Of a DNA stretch of 64,000 bases, positions 41,446-50,359 are shown piece by piece. Position numbers and translations under genes: made by a program. Positions within the stretch are counted from its first letter, which is position 1. Each line of letters opens with the position of its first letter. Location: contig JAJDUJ010000030.1 of assembly GCA_022826705.1 (NCBI GenBank), positions 62,001 to 126,000 of the forward strand, read 5' to 3'. Origin of the DNA: Acidimicrobiia bacterium. GTDB lineage: Bacteria > Actinomycetota > Acidimicrobiia > Acidimicrobiales > Bin134. The notes under the pieces were generated by a model that was not told where the DNA came from, made no database searches, and saw only the letters and a program-made list of their open reading frames with translations.

Positions 41446-42180
41446 TCAGTGGGTGAGGTAGCGCAGGAAGAGAGTGTGGTCTTGAGCCGATACCCGATCC
41501 AGCCGCAGACGGTCGAGCCGGGGCGGGGCGCCCCGCGTCATCCGGGATGTGTCACCGCCAGCCAGCGTCGGCGAGATCGTCCAGCACAGCTCGTCCAGGA
41601 GCCCGGCGGCCAGAAGCTGCCCGTTGAGGCTGGGACCTCCCTCGGCCAGCACAACATCGGCGCCCGTTTGGCCTATCAATCGCAGCACCTCTGCCAAGTC
41701 CACTCGGTGGTCGCCCACGCGGTGGACTTCCGCGGCCGCCTCGGCTTGGGCCAAACGGTGGGCAGGCGGATCGGCCACGGTGAACAGCATCGGCGGTGGA
41801 TGGTCGGCGAACAGCGGCGCGGTGAAGTCCAGATCCAGCGAACCGCTCACCACGGCCAGTCGAGGCCGCGGCGACTGATTCCGATCCATTCGGCTGGCGG
41901 CGACCTCCGGGCTGGTCTTGGGCGGCCCGTAGCCCTCGCGCCGCACGGTCTCGGCTGCCACCAAAATCACGTCGGCCACCGCCCGGAGGGCCGAGAACAC
42001 CCGCCGGTCCTCGGGGCTCGACAACCCCTCCGACACTCCGTCGGCCGACGTGGCGCCGTCGGCGGAGGTGACCATGTTCAGCATCAGCCAAGGCCGGTTG
42101 GGGTGGGGGATGCGGCTGTCGGACGCGTAGACCGAAACCGGGTCAATGTCGGAGACGAACCGAGGAAACAGCTGATGCAC
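41446..42180 (-). CDS. RibD C-terminal (dihydrofolate-reductase-like) reductase
   Basis: The 244-residue protein matches the stand-alone RibD_C fold: RPWLMLNMVTSADGATSADG near the N-terminus, VFSALRAVADVILVAAETVR in the middle, ADVVLAEGGPSLNGQLLAAGLLDELCWTISP near the C-terminus. RibD_C enzymes reduce the ribosylaminopyrimidine intermediate of riboflavin synthesis with NADPH, but many stand-alone actinobacterial copies lack a proven substrate. It starts with GTG; TACCGT lies nine bases upstream on its strand. No riboflavin gene other than ribF is in the window. Confidence 0.82.
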   Translation of the reverse strand: MHQLFPRFVSDIDPVSVYASDSRIPHPNRPWLMLNMVTSADGATSADGVSEGLSSPEDRRVFSALRAVADVILVAAETVRREGYGPPKTSPEVAASRMDRNQSPRPRLAVVSGSLDLDFTAPLFADHPPPMLFTVADPPAHRLAQAEAAAEVHRVGDHRVDLAEVLRLIGQTGADVVLAEGGPSLNGQLLAAGLLDELCWTISPTLAGGDTSRMTRGAPPRLDRLRLDRVSAQDHTLFLRYLTH

Positions 42181-42302
42181 CTGCCGCCGACGGTAGCAGG
42201 CGGGTCAGTCGGGCATGTTTCCAGATATTCACCTGAAATCCACAGGGAATCCCCCTTATCCTCCTTACCGTCCACAGGCTCCATGCTCTACCGTGACTTA
42301 CT

Positions 42303-42465
42303 GCTGCGGTGTGAGTGGCCGGAATGGTGGCTGACGCCGACGACCATAGTGGGGTTCAGGCGACTCCTTGAGGGGTTCAGCCCGTTGTTTGGGCGGGCTG
42401 GCGTGTCCGGTGCAGGCACGCCTCATCACGAGGCCCCTTTGACCTGGCCGCTCACGCCGCAGCCT
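42303..42465 (+). ncRNA. Structured leader RNA upstream of nrdJ, riboswitch-like
   Basis: The 350-bp gap before nrdJ contains a 17-bp closing helix between 42304-42320 and 42446-42462, with only two G-U positions among Watson-Crick pairs. Inside are an atggt/accat hairpin (42324-42347), two copies of ggggttcag (42351 and 42372), a gcccg/gggc hairpin near 42380-42397, a ggcgtg/cacgcc hairpin around 42400-42422, and cctc/gagg at 42421-42433. The conserved adenosylcobalamin-riboswitch elements were not found. A conserved nrdJ RNA motif upstream of such genes is known from published comparative work; whether this is an instance needs a covariance-model search. The rest of the gap (42181-42300 and 42466-42530) shows no gene. 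Confidence 0.55.
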
Positions 42466-42530
42466 CATTCGAGTAAGGATAAAATAGATGCGGTATGCGC
42501 CATAAGAGCTGCATCCGTTGAGGAGTGCTG

Positions 42531-45263
42531 ATGGCTCTGGCATCTGACCGCACCAGAATCGGCCTGAGCCGCCATTTCAGCCGCGCCGATTTCCACCCCT
42601 ACGACGAGGTGGATTGGCGTCGCCGCGACGCCCGAATCACCAGCGCAGACGGCGAAGTGGCCTTCGAGCAGACCGATGTGGAGTTCCCGGCCAACTGGTC
42701 GGTCAATGCCGGAAATATCGTGGCCCAGAAGTACTTCCGGGGTGGTTTGGGCACTTCGGAGTGGGAAACATCGCTGCGCCAGGTGATCGACCGGGTGGTC
42801 AACACGCTGGTGGCGTGGGGAACCGAGTCGGGGCATCTGGCCGAGCCGGAGGAGGCCGAGGCGTTTGCCGGTGAGCTTCGCTGGCTGCTGGTCCGCCAGC
42901 GCGCCGCGTTCAACTCGCCGGTGTGGTTCAACCTCGGGGTTCCCGGTGCGGTGCCCCAGTCGTCGGCCTGCTTCATCCTGGCGGTGGACGACACCATGGA
43001 GTCGATCCTCGACTGGTACGGGGAGGAGGGGCGGATCTTCAAAGGGGGATCGGGGGCGGGCGTGAACTTGAGCCTCATCCGGTCTCGCCAGGAGAAGATG
43101 AGCGGCGGGGGCGCTCCCAGCGGCCCGGTGAGCTTCATGCGAGGCGCGGACGCCTCGGCCGGCACCATCAAGTCGGGGGGAAAGACCCGGCGGGCGGCCA
43201 AGATGGTGGTTCTGGATGCCGACCACCCCGATGTAGAGGAATTTATTTGGTGCAAGGCCATCGAGGAGCGCAAGGCCCGGGCGCTGCGGGATGCCGGCTT
43301 CGACATGGACCTCGACGGCGCTGACGTCCACTCCATCCAGTACCAGAACGCCAACAACTCGGTGCGGCTCAGCGACGAGTTCATGGCCGCGGTGACCGAA
43401 GACGGGGAGTGGCATCTCACTGCCCGCACCACCGGCGAAGTGCTGGAGACGGTGTCAGCCCGGTCGCTTCTCTCCCAGATAGCCGAGGCCGCCTGGGAGT
43501 GCGCCGACCCCGGGGTGCAGTTCGAGACCACCATCAACCGGTGGAACACTGCGGCCGAAACCGGCCGCATCACCGCCAGCAACCCCTGCTCGGAATACCT
43601 CCACCTCGACAATTCAGCCTGCAACCTGTCCAGCTTGAACCTGCTGTCGTTCGTCGACGAAGACGGCACATTCGATGTGGAGGGTTTCAGCTCCGCAGTC
43701 CGGGTGATGACCGTCGCCCAGGAGATACTGGTCGGCCCTTCGCACTATCCCACTGAGCAGATCGGGGCCACCACCCGGCGGTTCCGCCAACTGGGCTTGG
43801 GCTACGCCAACCTGGGGGCCATGCTCATGGCCTTGGGCGTGGCCTACGACTCCGACGAGGGCCGGGGTCTGGCCGCGTCGGTCACCGCGCTGATGACCGG
43901 GGTGGCCTACGAGACCTCAGGGCGAATGGCCGCCCGTCTGGGACCGTTCGAGGGGTTCGCCGAGAACCAGGAGCCCACCCGGCGAGTGTTGCGGATGCAC
44001 CGGGACGCGCTGAGCCGCCTGGAAGCGGAGCCGGTGCCCCAAGAGGTGCTCGACGCCGCCCGGGCCGCGTGGGACGCCGCGGTGGAGTGGGGGGACACCG
44101 CAGGGGTTCGCAACTCGCAGGCCACGGTGCTGGCCCCCACCGGAACCATCTCGTTCATGATGGACTGCGACACCACTGGCATCGAGCCCGATTTGGGCCT
44201 GGTCAAGACCAAGAAGCTGGTGGGCGGCGGCACCATGCCCATCGTCAACCAGACCGTGGATCGCGCGCTGCACCATCTGGGCTACAGCCCGGAGCAGGTG
44301 GCCGACATCGAGGCCCACGTCCACGAGCGGGGCACGGTGGTGGGCGCCCCCCATCTCGACCCGGCCCATCTGCCGGTATTCGCCTGCTCCATGGGCGACA
44401 ACGTGATCTCCCCCAGCGGCCACGTGAAGATGATGGCCGCGGTGCAGCCCTGGCTTTCGGGGGGAATCAGCAAAACCGTCAACGTTCCCGAGGAGACCAC
44501 CGCCGCCGAGATCGAGCAGCTCTTCGTGGACGCTTGGCAGATGGGGGTCAAGGCGCTGGCCGTCTATCGGGACAACTGCAAGCTGGGCCAACCCCTGTCG
44601 GTTGCCGATGCCTCGACCACCCAACCCGATCCGGTCCGGGACTCAGCGGCGACGCCGGCGTCGCCGCAGCCTGAGCGCCGTCGGCTGCCCCGGTCCCGCA
44701 CCAGCCGCACCTTCGAGTTCCGGGTGGCCGACTGCAAGGGATTCGCCACCGTGGGGGAGTACGAAGACGGCAGCCCCGGCGAGATCTTCCTCCGGGTGTC
44801 CAAGCAGGGCTCCACGCTGTCCGGCGTCATGGACTCGTTCGCCATGGCAGTGAGCCACGGACTGCAATACGGGGTGCCCCTGCGGGCCTATGTGGACGCT
44901 TTCACCGGCATGCGCTTCGAGCCGAACGGGATGACCGACGACCCCGACATCCGCATTGCCACCAGCCTCATCGACTATCTGTTCCGCCGGCTGGCGGTGG
45001 AGTACCTCGACCCCGAGGAGCGGCTCGAACTGGGGATCTACACCACCCACGAGCGCCTCCAGCCCACCCTGCCCGGGGTGGAGGAGCAGGTGCCGGTCAC
45101 CATTCCCGGCGACGTCGTGGAACCCGACCCCCCGTCTCCCTTCACTCGCCAGTTCCCCCTGGACTCCCATGCCCCGTTCTGCGCCGATTGCGGCGTCCTC
45201 ATGGTGCGGGCCGGAAGCTGCCACGCCTGCCCCGACTGCGGCTCCACCTCCGGCTGCTCCTGA
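42531..45263 (+). CDS. nrdJ: Adenosylcobalamin-dependent (class II) ribonucleotide reductase
   Basis: It reduces ribonucleotides to deoxyribonucleotides with a B12-derived thiyl radical and needs no oxygen. Visible family features are FNSPVWFNLG, KGGSGAGVNLSL, the NPCSEYLHLDNSACNLSSLN active-site region, and TGTISFMMDCDTTGIEPD with KTKKLVGGG. A C-terminal extension holds a Cys-rich zinc/redox tail (CADCGVLMV and CPDCGS with the final Cys pair). At 910 residues it is a full-length NrdJ. ATG 42531 follows GAGGAG. The repressor gene nrdR, normally next to it in actinobacteria, is not here. Confidence 0.95.
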   Translation: MALASDRTRIGLSRHFSRADFHPYDEVDWRRRDARITSADGEVAFEQTDVEFPANWSVNAGNIVAQKYFRGGLGTSEWETSLRQVIDRVVNTLVAWGTESGHLAEPEEAEAFAGELRWLLVRQRAAFNSPVWFNLGVPGAVPQSSACFILAVDDTMESILDWYGEEGRIFKGGSGAGVNLSLIRSRQEKMSGGGAPSGPVSFMRGADASAGTIKSGGKTRRAAKMVVLDADHPDVEEFIWCKAIEERKARALRDAGFDMDLDGADVHSIQYQNANNSVRLSDEFMAAVTEDGEWHLTARTTGEVLETVSARSLLSQIAEAAWECADPGVQFETTINRWNTAAETGRITASNPCSEYLHLDNSACNLSSLNLLSFVDEDGTFDVEGFSSAVRVMTVAQEILVGPSHYPTEQIGATTRRFRQLGLGYANLGAMLMALGVAYDSDEGRGLAASVTALMTGVAYETSGRMAARLGPFEGFAENQEPTRRVLRMHRDALSRLEAEPVPQEVLDAARAAWDAAVEWGDTAGVRNSQATVLAPTGTISFMMDCDTTGIEPDLGLVKTKKLVGGGTMPIVNQTVDRALHHLGYSPEQVADIEAHVHERGTVVGAPHLDPAHLPVFACSMGDNVISPSGHVKMMAAVQPWLSGGISKTVNVPEETTAAEIEQLFVDAWQMGVKALAVYRDNCKLGQPLSVADASTTQPDPVRDSAATPASPQPERRRLPRSRTSRTFEFRVADCKGFATVGEYEDGSPGEIFLRVSKQGSTLSGVMDSFAMAVSHGLQYGVPLRAYVDAFTGMRFEPNGMTDDPDIRIATSLIDYLFRRLAVEYLDPEERLELGIYTTHERLQPTLPGVEEQVPVTIPGDVVEPDPPSPFTRQFPLDSHAPFCADCGVLMVRAGSCHACPDCGSTSGCS

Positions 45264-45351
45264 GCGAGCCTCGCCCCCAGCTTCGGCACAGAAGCATCTC
45301 GCGTTGGTAGTTTGACCACGCCTGCCATCGGGTCAGGCGGAGGAGGATCTC

Positions 45352-46446
45352 ATGAGAGCGGCGCTGTTCTTGGACGGTCGGGAAGATCTGGTGGTGGACG
45401 AAGTAGACGTGGCCGCCCCGATCGGCAGCGAGGTGCTGATTCAGACCGCGGCGTCGGGGCTGTGCCACAGCGACTTGCACTTCATGGAGACCGAGGGCTG
45501 GGTGGTTCCCCGCCCCATCGTGCTCGGCCATGAGGCCGCCGGAGTGGTGGAGGCGGTGGGCCCCGATGTGCGCGAGGTGCAGCCCGGCGACCACGTCATC
45601 TGCTGCCTGTCGGTGTTCTGCGGGCGCTGCGACTCATGCCTGAGCGGCCAGCCCTACCTGTGCGTCCAGAGCCGGGTTGATTGTGTCCGCTCTGAGAACG
45701 AGCCCGCCCGGCTCAGTCGTGATGGCCAGGAGGTGTTCCAATTCGCCAACCTCTCGTCGTTCGCCGAGCAGATGCTGGTCCACGAGAATGCAGTTGTGAA
45801 GGTCCGCGACGACATGCCGCTGGACCGGGCCGCGCTCATCGGCTGCGGGGTCACTACCGGCACCGGCGCGGTGTTCCGCACCGCAGGGGTGGAACCCGGC
45901 GCCTCGGTGGCGGTGATCGGCTGCGGCGGAGTTGGCATGTCGTCGATCCAAGCCGCCCGCATCTCCGGCGCCACCAAGATCATCGCAGTGGACCTCGAGC
46001 CCCGGAAGCTGGACACCGCCCTGCGCCTGGGAGCCACCCACGCGGTCAACCCTGCCGACGGCGACCCGGTAGAGCAGGTATTGGAGTTGACCGGCGGCGG
46101 GGTGGACTACTCCTTTGAGGCCATTGGCTTGGCGCTCACCGCGCAGCAGGCGTTCGGGATGATCCGACGGGGCGGAACGGCCACGGTGATGGGCATGATT
46201 CCCCCCGGAACCAAGGTGGAGATCGAGGGCCAGGAGCTGTTCATGTCCGACAAGCGGCTCCAGGGGTCGCTCATGGGGTCGAACGTGTTCCGGGTGGACA
46301 TGCCCCGCCTCGTCGACCTCTATCTCGATGGCCGCCTCATGCTCGACGAGATGGTGTCGGCCACCATTGGACTCGATGACGTGAACGACGGCTTCGAAGC
46401 CATGAAGGCCGGCGACGTGGTGCGCAGCGTCATCGCCTTCAACTGA
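45352..46446 (+). CDS. Zinc-dependent alcohol dehydrogenase (MDR family)
   Basis: This NAD-linked oxidoreductase of 364 residues has the catalytic zinc ligands in SGLCHSDLH, LGHEAAGVV and GCGVTTG. The structural zinc has four cysteines in FCGRCDSCLSGQPYLC, and the Rossmann motif is VIGCGGVGMSSIQ. The pattern is closest to class III-like and mycothiol/aryl alcohol dehydrogenases; the substrate is not known. A good Shine-Dalgarno (GGAGGAGG) precedes the ATG. It lies 88 bp after nrdJ and 33 bp before the glucosidase, with no evident pathway link to either. Confidence 0.88.
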   Translation: MRAALFLDGREDLVVDEVDVAAPIGSEVLIQTAASGLCHSDLHFMETEGWVVPRPIVLGHEAAGVVEAVGPDVREVQPGDHVICCLSVFCGRCDSCLSGQPYLCVQSRVDCVRSENEPARLSRDGQEVFQFANLSSFAEQMLVHENAVVKVRDDMPLDRAALIGCGVTTGTGAVFRTAGVEPGASVAVIGCGGVGMSSIQAARISGATKIIAVDLEPRKLDTALRLGATHAVNPADGDPVEQVLELTGGGVDYSFEAIGLALTAQQAFGMIRRGGTATVMGMIPPGTKVEIEGQELFMSDKRLQGSLMGSNVFRVDMPRLVDLYLDGRLMLDEMVSATIGLDDVNDGFEAMKAGDVVRSVIAFN

Positions 46447-46479
46447 GCAAGAGCTGCGGTTAGAGAGGCATCTCCGGTC

Positions 46480-48093
46480 ATGGCTCAGAACAACCTGCGC
46501 TGGTGGGACCATGAAGTGGGCTACGAGGTGTATATCCGCTCGTTCGCCGATGGCAACGGCGACGGGGTGGGGGACTTTCCCGGCCTCACCGAGAAGCTGG
46601 ACTATCTGTCCTGGCTGGGGGTGGGCATCGTGTGGATCACCCCCTTCTACCCGTCGCCCATGTGCGATTTCGGCTACGACGTGGCCGACTACACCGGCGT
46701 CGACCCCCTGTTCGGCACGCTAGAAGACTTCGACGCCTGCGTCGCCGAGGCCCATCGGCTGGGACTGCGAGTGCTCATCGACCTGGTTCCCAATCACTCC
46801 TCCGACCAGCACCCCTGGTTCCAGGCTTCGAAGTCCGATCCTGATGACCCCAAGCGGGGCTACTACCACTGGCGGGATCCCGCGCTGGGCGGCGGGCCCC
46901 CCAACAACTGGATATCGCACTTCGGGGGGCCGGCCTGGACTTTCGACGAGGCCTCCGAGCAGTACTACTTGCATCTGTTCTTGCCCGAGCAGCCCGACTT
47001 GAACTGGGCCAACCCCAACCTGGTGCGGGAGTTCGACGATGTGCTCACGTTCTGGCTGGACCGCGACGCGGACGGCTTCCGGGTGGACGTGGCCCATGGC
47101 CTGGTCAAGAACATGCTCATGCCCGACAACCCGCAGCGGTTCCCGGTGACCCCGGACATGAGCCCTCGCCAAGCGTTCGGCTGCTACGACCATCGCTACG
47201 ACCTCGATCAAGCGGGCAACACTGCCATCTACCGCCGCTGGAGGGCCATCGCGGAGCGCTATGACGCCCTGCTTCTGGGGGAGGTCTACCTGAGGGACAA
47301 CAATCCCAATCAAGTGAGCCGGTATGTGGCCAACCAAGACGGCCTGCACCGGGCCTTCTACTTCGCCCCCATGCACACTCCCTGGGAACCGTCGGCCATG
47401 TGGTCCACGTTCCGAGATGCGCTCGACGCTGCCCCCCGAGACTTGTCCTGGGCCATCAGCAGCCACGACGACCCCCGGGCGCCCACCCGATTGGGTGGCG
47501 GTGAGCTGGGCCAATCGCGGTCGCTGGCCTACTGCGTGCTGCTGTTTTCCCTGCCCGGCCTGCCATTCCTCTACCAGGGCGATGAGCTGGGCCTCGAAGA
47601 GGTGGACGTGCCTCTCGACCAGCGCCAAGACCCAGTGGCCGTCCGGAATCAGAACCCCGCCGACGGCCGGGACGGATGCCGCACTCCGATGCCGTGGTCG
47701 CCGGGGCCGACGGGCGGGTTCACCGACGGGCCCGAGCCGTGGCTTCCCGTCGACAGAGACGATGCCGACACCGTCTCAGCCCAGCGCGACGACCCCAGCT
47801 CGGTGCTTTACAAGTACCAGGAGCTTCTCGCGGTGCGTCGTGAGCTCGGCGACCTCCACGCCAGCGAGCTGGAGTGGCTCACCGACCGGTCGGCGCCGGT
47901 GATCGGCTTCCGGCGAGGCGACACCGTGTGCGCCCTCAACGTGGGCGACATCCCCACCGATTTCCGACTCCCGCCGGGGCAGTGGCGACTTGCGTTCTCG
48001 TCTGAGCAGGCCGCTGGCGCGGTGATCGAGTCGGCCATCGGCCTCGATGCCCCCGAAGGCGTGCTGCTGGTCCGGGTGTTGGACGCGGCCTGA
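46480..48093 (+). CDS. GH13 alpha-glucosidase family protein
   Basis: This retaining glycosidase has a TIM barrel. The family motifs are WWDHEVGYEVYIRSFAD near the N-terminus, DLVPNHSS (region I), GFRVDVAHG with the nucleophile Asp (region II), LLLGEVY with the acid/base Glu (region III) and SSHDDPRAPTR (region IV, His-Asp retained, Ser where Asn is commonest). It is most like oligo-1,6-/alpha-1,4-glucosidases acting on short oligosaccharides such as trehalose, maltose or isomaltose. No signal peptide is present, so it acts in the cytoplasm. Length 537. No sugar transporter is adjacent. Confidence 0.88.
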   Translation: MAQNNLRWWDHEVGYEVYIRSFADGNGDGVGDFPGLTEKLDYLSWLGVGIVWITPFYPSPMCDFGYDVADYTGVDPLFGTLEDFDACVAEAHRLGLRVLIDLVPNHSSDQHPWFQASKSDPDDPKRGYYHWRDPALGGGPPNNWISHFGGPAWTFDEASEQYYLHLFLPEQPDLNWANPNLVREFDDVLTFWLDRDADGFRVDVAHGLVKNMLMPDNPQRFPVTPDMSPRQAFGCYDHRYDLDQAGNTAIYRRWRAIAERYDALLLGEVYLRDNNPNQVSRYVANQDGLHRAFYFAPMHTPWEPSAMWSTFRDALDAAPRDLSWAISSHDDPRAPTRLGGGELGQSRSLAYCVLLFSLPGLPFLYQGDELGLEEVDVPLDQRQDPVAVRNQNPADGRDGCRTPMPWSPGPTGGFTDGPEPWLPVDRDDADTVSAQRDDPSSVLYKYQELLAVRRELGDLHASELEWLTDRSAPVIGFRRGDTVCALNVGDIPTDFRLPPGQWRLAFSSEQAAGAVIESAIGLDAPEGVLLVRVLDAA

Positions 48094-48105
48094 CTGGATC
48101 CCGGC

Positions 48106-48990
48106 CTAGGAAACTGGTTCCAGGCCCAGAAGCGCCCGAGTCTGCGGCACGGTGGCCAACTCGGCTCCCGCGTCAGCGATGCAGCCGACCAGCGCGGCCA
48201 CAATGTCGGCATTCGACGGGGTGCCCAACTCCAAGTAGGGGTAGTCGCCCAGTCCGGCGATGAGGTGCCCGCCTCGGCCGATCACCTCCGCCGCCAAGGG
48301 CCGCAGGTCGGCACCGTAGGCCAGGCACCCCCACACCACCCGGCCGTCGTCGGGCAAGAAGCGGGTCATGGCGTCTAGCCCGTCCACCGTGGCCGGATGT
48401 CCCGACAGCCACGAGTCCGACAAGGTCACCTCCCCGTAAGCCGGTGCGGCCATGTCCCCGGTGTCCAAGAAGGCCGACATCAGCCGGGCCGATCCCACCG
48501 TCCACAGCGCGCCCATCGGCTTCATCCCGGCCTCCGCCACATCGGCCACCATCTCCCGCAGCGCCCGCAGCGGGGTCACGTACACGATGTCGGGATTGCC
48601 GAATGCGCCGGTGGCCGGGTCGAAGGGGTCGATATTGAAGCTGCCCAGGTCTATGGGGGCCAGTTCGGGCCGGGTGTCCGGATCGGCGGCCAGATCCAGC
48701 ACGGGGGCCAGCCGGGCATGGGGATCGGGAACGGTGGAGGCGCCGAGCGTGGGCATCAGGATCAAGTCGCAGGCGTCGCGCACTCCGGCGATCACCGACC
48801 CCAGCGTGTCGGCGTCCCACACCGGCGCCCCGGTGGCCGCATCCCGGCCGTGGAAGTGGTAGACCGACGCCCCGGCCTCGGCACAGGCCACCGCATCGGC
48901 GATCAGCTCGTCAATCGACCAGGGGACGTTGGGGTTGGCCTCTCGGCCGGTGTACTCGTTGGCCCGGACCTCGATGAACACAGGAGACAT
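48106..48990 (-). CDS. BKACE family protein (beta-keto acid cleavage enzyme, DUF849)
   Basis: Family members condense a beta-keto acid with acetyl-CoA and cleave it, using zinc held by a His-x-His pair and a Glu; 3-keto-5-aminohexanoate cleavage enzyme is the founder. Here the pair is in VYHFHGRD (about residues 45-52) and FIEVRANE is at the N-terminus. The keto-acid substrate cannot be predicted. ATG 48990 is chosen over a TTG two codons upstream. The gene ends 13 bp from the convergent glucosidase gene, and an SDR gene lies just upstream on the same strand. Confidence 0.85.
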   Translation of the reverse strand: MSPVFIEVRANEYTGREANPNVPWSIDELIADAVACAEAGASVYHFHGRDAATGAPVWDADTLGSVIAGVRDACDLILMPTLGASTVPDPHARLAPVLDLAADPDTRPELAPIDLGSFNIDPFDPATGAFGNPDIVYVTPLRALREMVADVAEAGMKPMGALWTVGSARLMSAFLDTGDMAAPAYGEVTLSDSWLSGHPATVDGLDAMTRFLPDDGRVVWGCLAYGADLRPLAAEVIGRGGHLIAGLGDYPYLELGTPSNADIVAALVGCIADAGAELATVPQTRALLGLEPVS

Positions 48991-49005
48991 GGGCAACCAC
49001 TCTGC

Positions 49006-49791
49006 CTAAAGGGTGGTGGCGTAGCCGCCGTCCACCGGGATGACCGCGCCGGTGAGATACGCCCCGCCCCGCCCCGAGAGGAAAATCGCCGCTCCGGCCA
49101 TGTCCTCAGGCTGACCCAGCCGTCCCAAGGCGGTGGCTGCCGCGATCTCATCGCCGAAATTGTCCAGGGTTTGGGCCATCATCTTGGTGTAGAACGCCCC
49201 TGGGGCGATGGCGTTGACTGTGATGTGGCTGGGCCCCAGCTTCTTGGCCAGCACCCGGGTCATGTGGTGGACCGCGGCCTTGCTGGCCGAGTACGAGTAG
49301 TTCTCGATATCGGGGGCCTGGAGCCCCTGAATCGAGCCCAGATTGATCACCCGGGCGGGGTCTTCAGGAGTGGCCGCCGCCTCCAGAAGGGGGAGCAGAG
49401 CCACGGTGAGTTGGAATACCCCCTTCACGTTGAGGTTCATCACCTTGTCCCAAGCCGAGTCGGGGAACTCCCGCATTGGCGCCCCCCAGGTGGCCCCGGC
49501 GTTGTTGATGAGGATGTCCAGCCGGTCAGTGCGCTCGCTGACCGCTTCGGCCAATCCCTCGCACCCCTGCTCGGTGGACAGATCGGCGGCGATGGCCTGC
49601 ACGGGGCCGATGCTCGACAGCTCCTCAACCGCCTCATCGAGCTGGTCTTGTCGACGGGAGGAGATGATCACCCGGGCGCCCGCGCCCAGGAGGCCTTCGG
49701 CAATCATGGCCCCGATCCCTCGGCCACCCCCGGTAACCAGGGCGATCTTGCCATCGAGGCCGAACAGGTTGGCGGGCGTGAGATCGGTCAC
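49006..49791 (-). CDS. Short-chain dehydrogenase/reductase
   Basis: This is a classical SDR of 261 residues: VTGGGRGIGAMIAEGLL cofactor loop near residue 19, ILINNAGATW, INLGSIQG with the catalytic Ser, YSASKAAVHH catalytic Tyr-Lys and the C-terminal VIPVDGGYATTL. It starts with GTG preceded by GGGAGA. It is 15 bp upstream of the BKACE gene and downstream of the SnoaL-like gene, all leftward, which suggests a small degradative operon. Its substrate is unknown. Confidence 0.87.
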   Translation of the reverse strand: MTDLTPANLFGLDGKIALVTGGGRGIGAMIAEGLLGAGARVIISSRRQDQLDEAVEELSSIGPVQAIAADLSTEQGCEGLAEAVSERTDRLDILINNAGATWGAPMREFPDSAWDKVMNLNVKGVFQLTVALLPLLEAAATPEDPARVINLGSIQGLQAPDIENYSYSASKAAVHHMTRVLAKKLGPSHITVNAIAPGAFYTKMMAQTLDNFGDEIAAATALGRLGQPEDMAGAAIFLSGRGGAYLTGAVIPVDGGYATTL

Positions 49792-49831
49792 GGGTTGTCT
49801 CCCTCGGGGCGAAGTGAGCCGGAAACCGGCC

Positions 49832-50287
49832 TCACAGCTTCAGCTCGAACAGCAGGTGGCGGCTGAGGTCGCCCAATTGGTCCACCAGCATGGTCCGCTG
49901 GTCAAACCACCACTGGCCGTCGATGCGGTGGAAGGTGTCGTGGTAGCGGCCGGTGATGATGGGTTGCAGCGGGAAGTCGTCGAGCTGCTGGAAAACGGTG
50001 TAGTAGGAGCGGGCCGCCGCGGTCCCCGCGTCGTCGTCAACGTCGATGATGGCGTTGGTGGTGACGTGCTTGGTCCGAGGGGTGCCGCAGGGGTAGAGGC
50101 GGGTGGAGCCCTGGTACATCCCCAGCACTTCGTCGCGTCCGGTCACCGCTGTTTCCACCGGCGCTTCGGGAGAGGCCACGATCCGGCCGTGGGCGAACAG
50201 GTCGGCCACTCCCTCCAGATTCCCGGCGTCGATCCGCTCGGCGTAGGTGTACATGAGGTTTTCAATCTGTCGCGCACTGTCGATCAT
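49832..50287 (-). CDS. SnoaL/NTF2-like protein
   Basis: This 151-residue cone-shaped alpha+beta-barrel protein fits the nuclear-transport-factor-2-like family: IENLMYTYAERIDAGNLEGVADLF at the start, then TKHVTTNAIIDVDDD, SYYTVFQ and GRYHDTFHRIDGQWWFDQR. Relatives are small hydrolases, isomerases or dehydratases, often beside SDR genes in steroid and aromatic breakdown clusters; catalytic assignment is not possible here. ATG 50287 is preferred over a TTG three codons upstream, and TAGATT lies seven bases before it. Confidence 0.78.
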   Translation of the reverse strand: MIDSARQIENLMYTYAERIDAGNLEGVADLFAHGRIVASPEAPVETAVTGRDEVLGMYQGSTRLYPCGTPRTKHVTTNAIIDVDDDAGTAAARSYYTVFQQLDDFPLQPIITGRYHDTFHRIDGQWWFDQRTMLVDQLGDLSRHLLFELKL

Positions 50288-50294
50288 GGGCTGC

Positions 50295-50300
50295 AATCTA
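50295..50300 (-). promoter_or_regulatory. Leaderless-type -10 box (TAGATT) of the SnoaL-like gene
   Basis: On the minus strand TAGATT ends seven bases before the ATG at 50287. No Shine-Dalgarno is present. This would be the promoter of the leftward three-gene operon. Confidence 0.5.
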
Positions 50301-50359
50301 ATCAGATCACCGGCAGCCTGAGATAAGTGACCGGGCCCGTCGCGTGGCAGAGTGGATGG

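Noticed and set aside
42303-42465. Adenosylcobalamin riboswitch before nrdJ
   Set aside because: Expected for a B12-dependent enzyme, but the conserved B12-box core sequences could not be found; kept only as a structured leader of unknown class.
48397-49866. 489-codon open frame on the plus strand opposite the BKACE and SDR genes
   Set aside because: High-GC antisense shadow: its translation is low-complexity and Gly/Arg/His-rich, while both minus-strand genes have complete family motifs.
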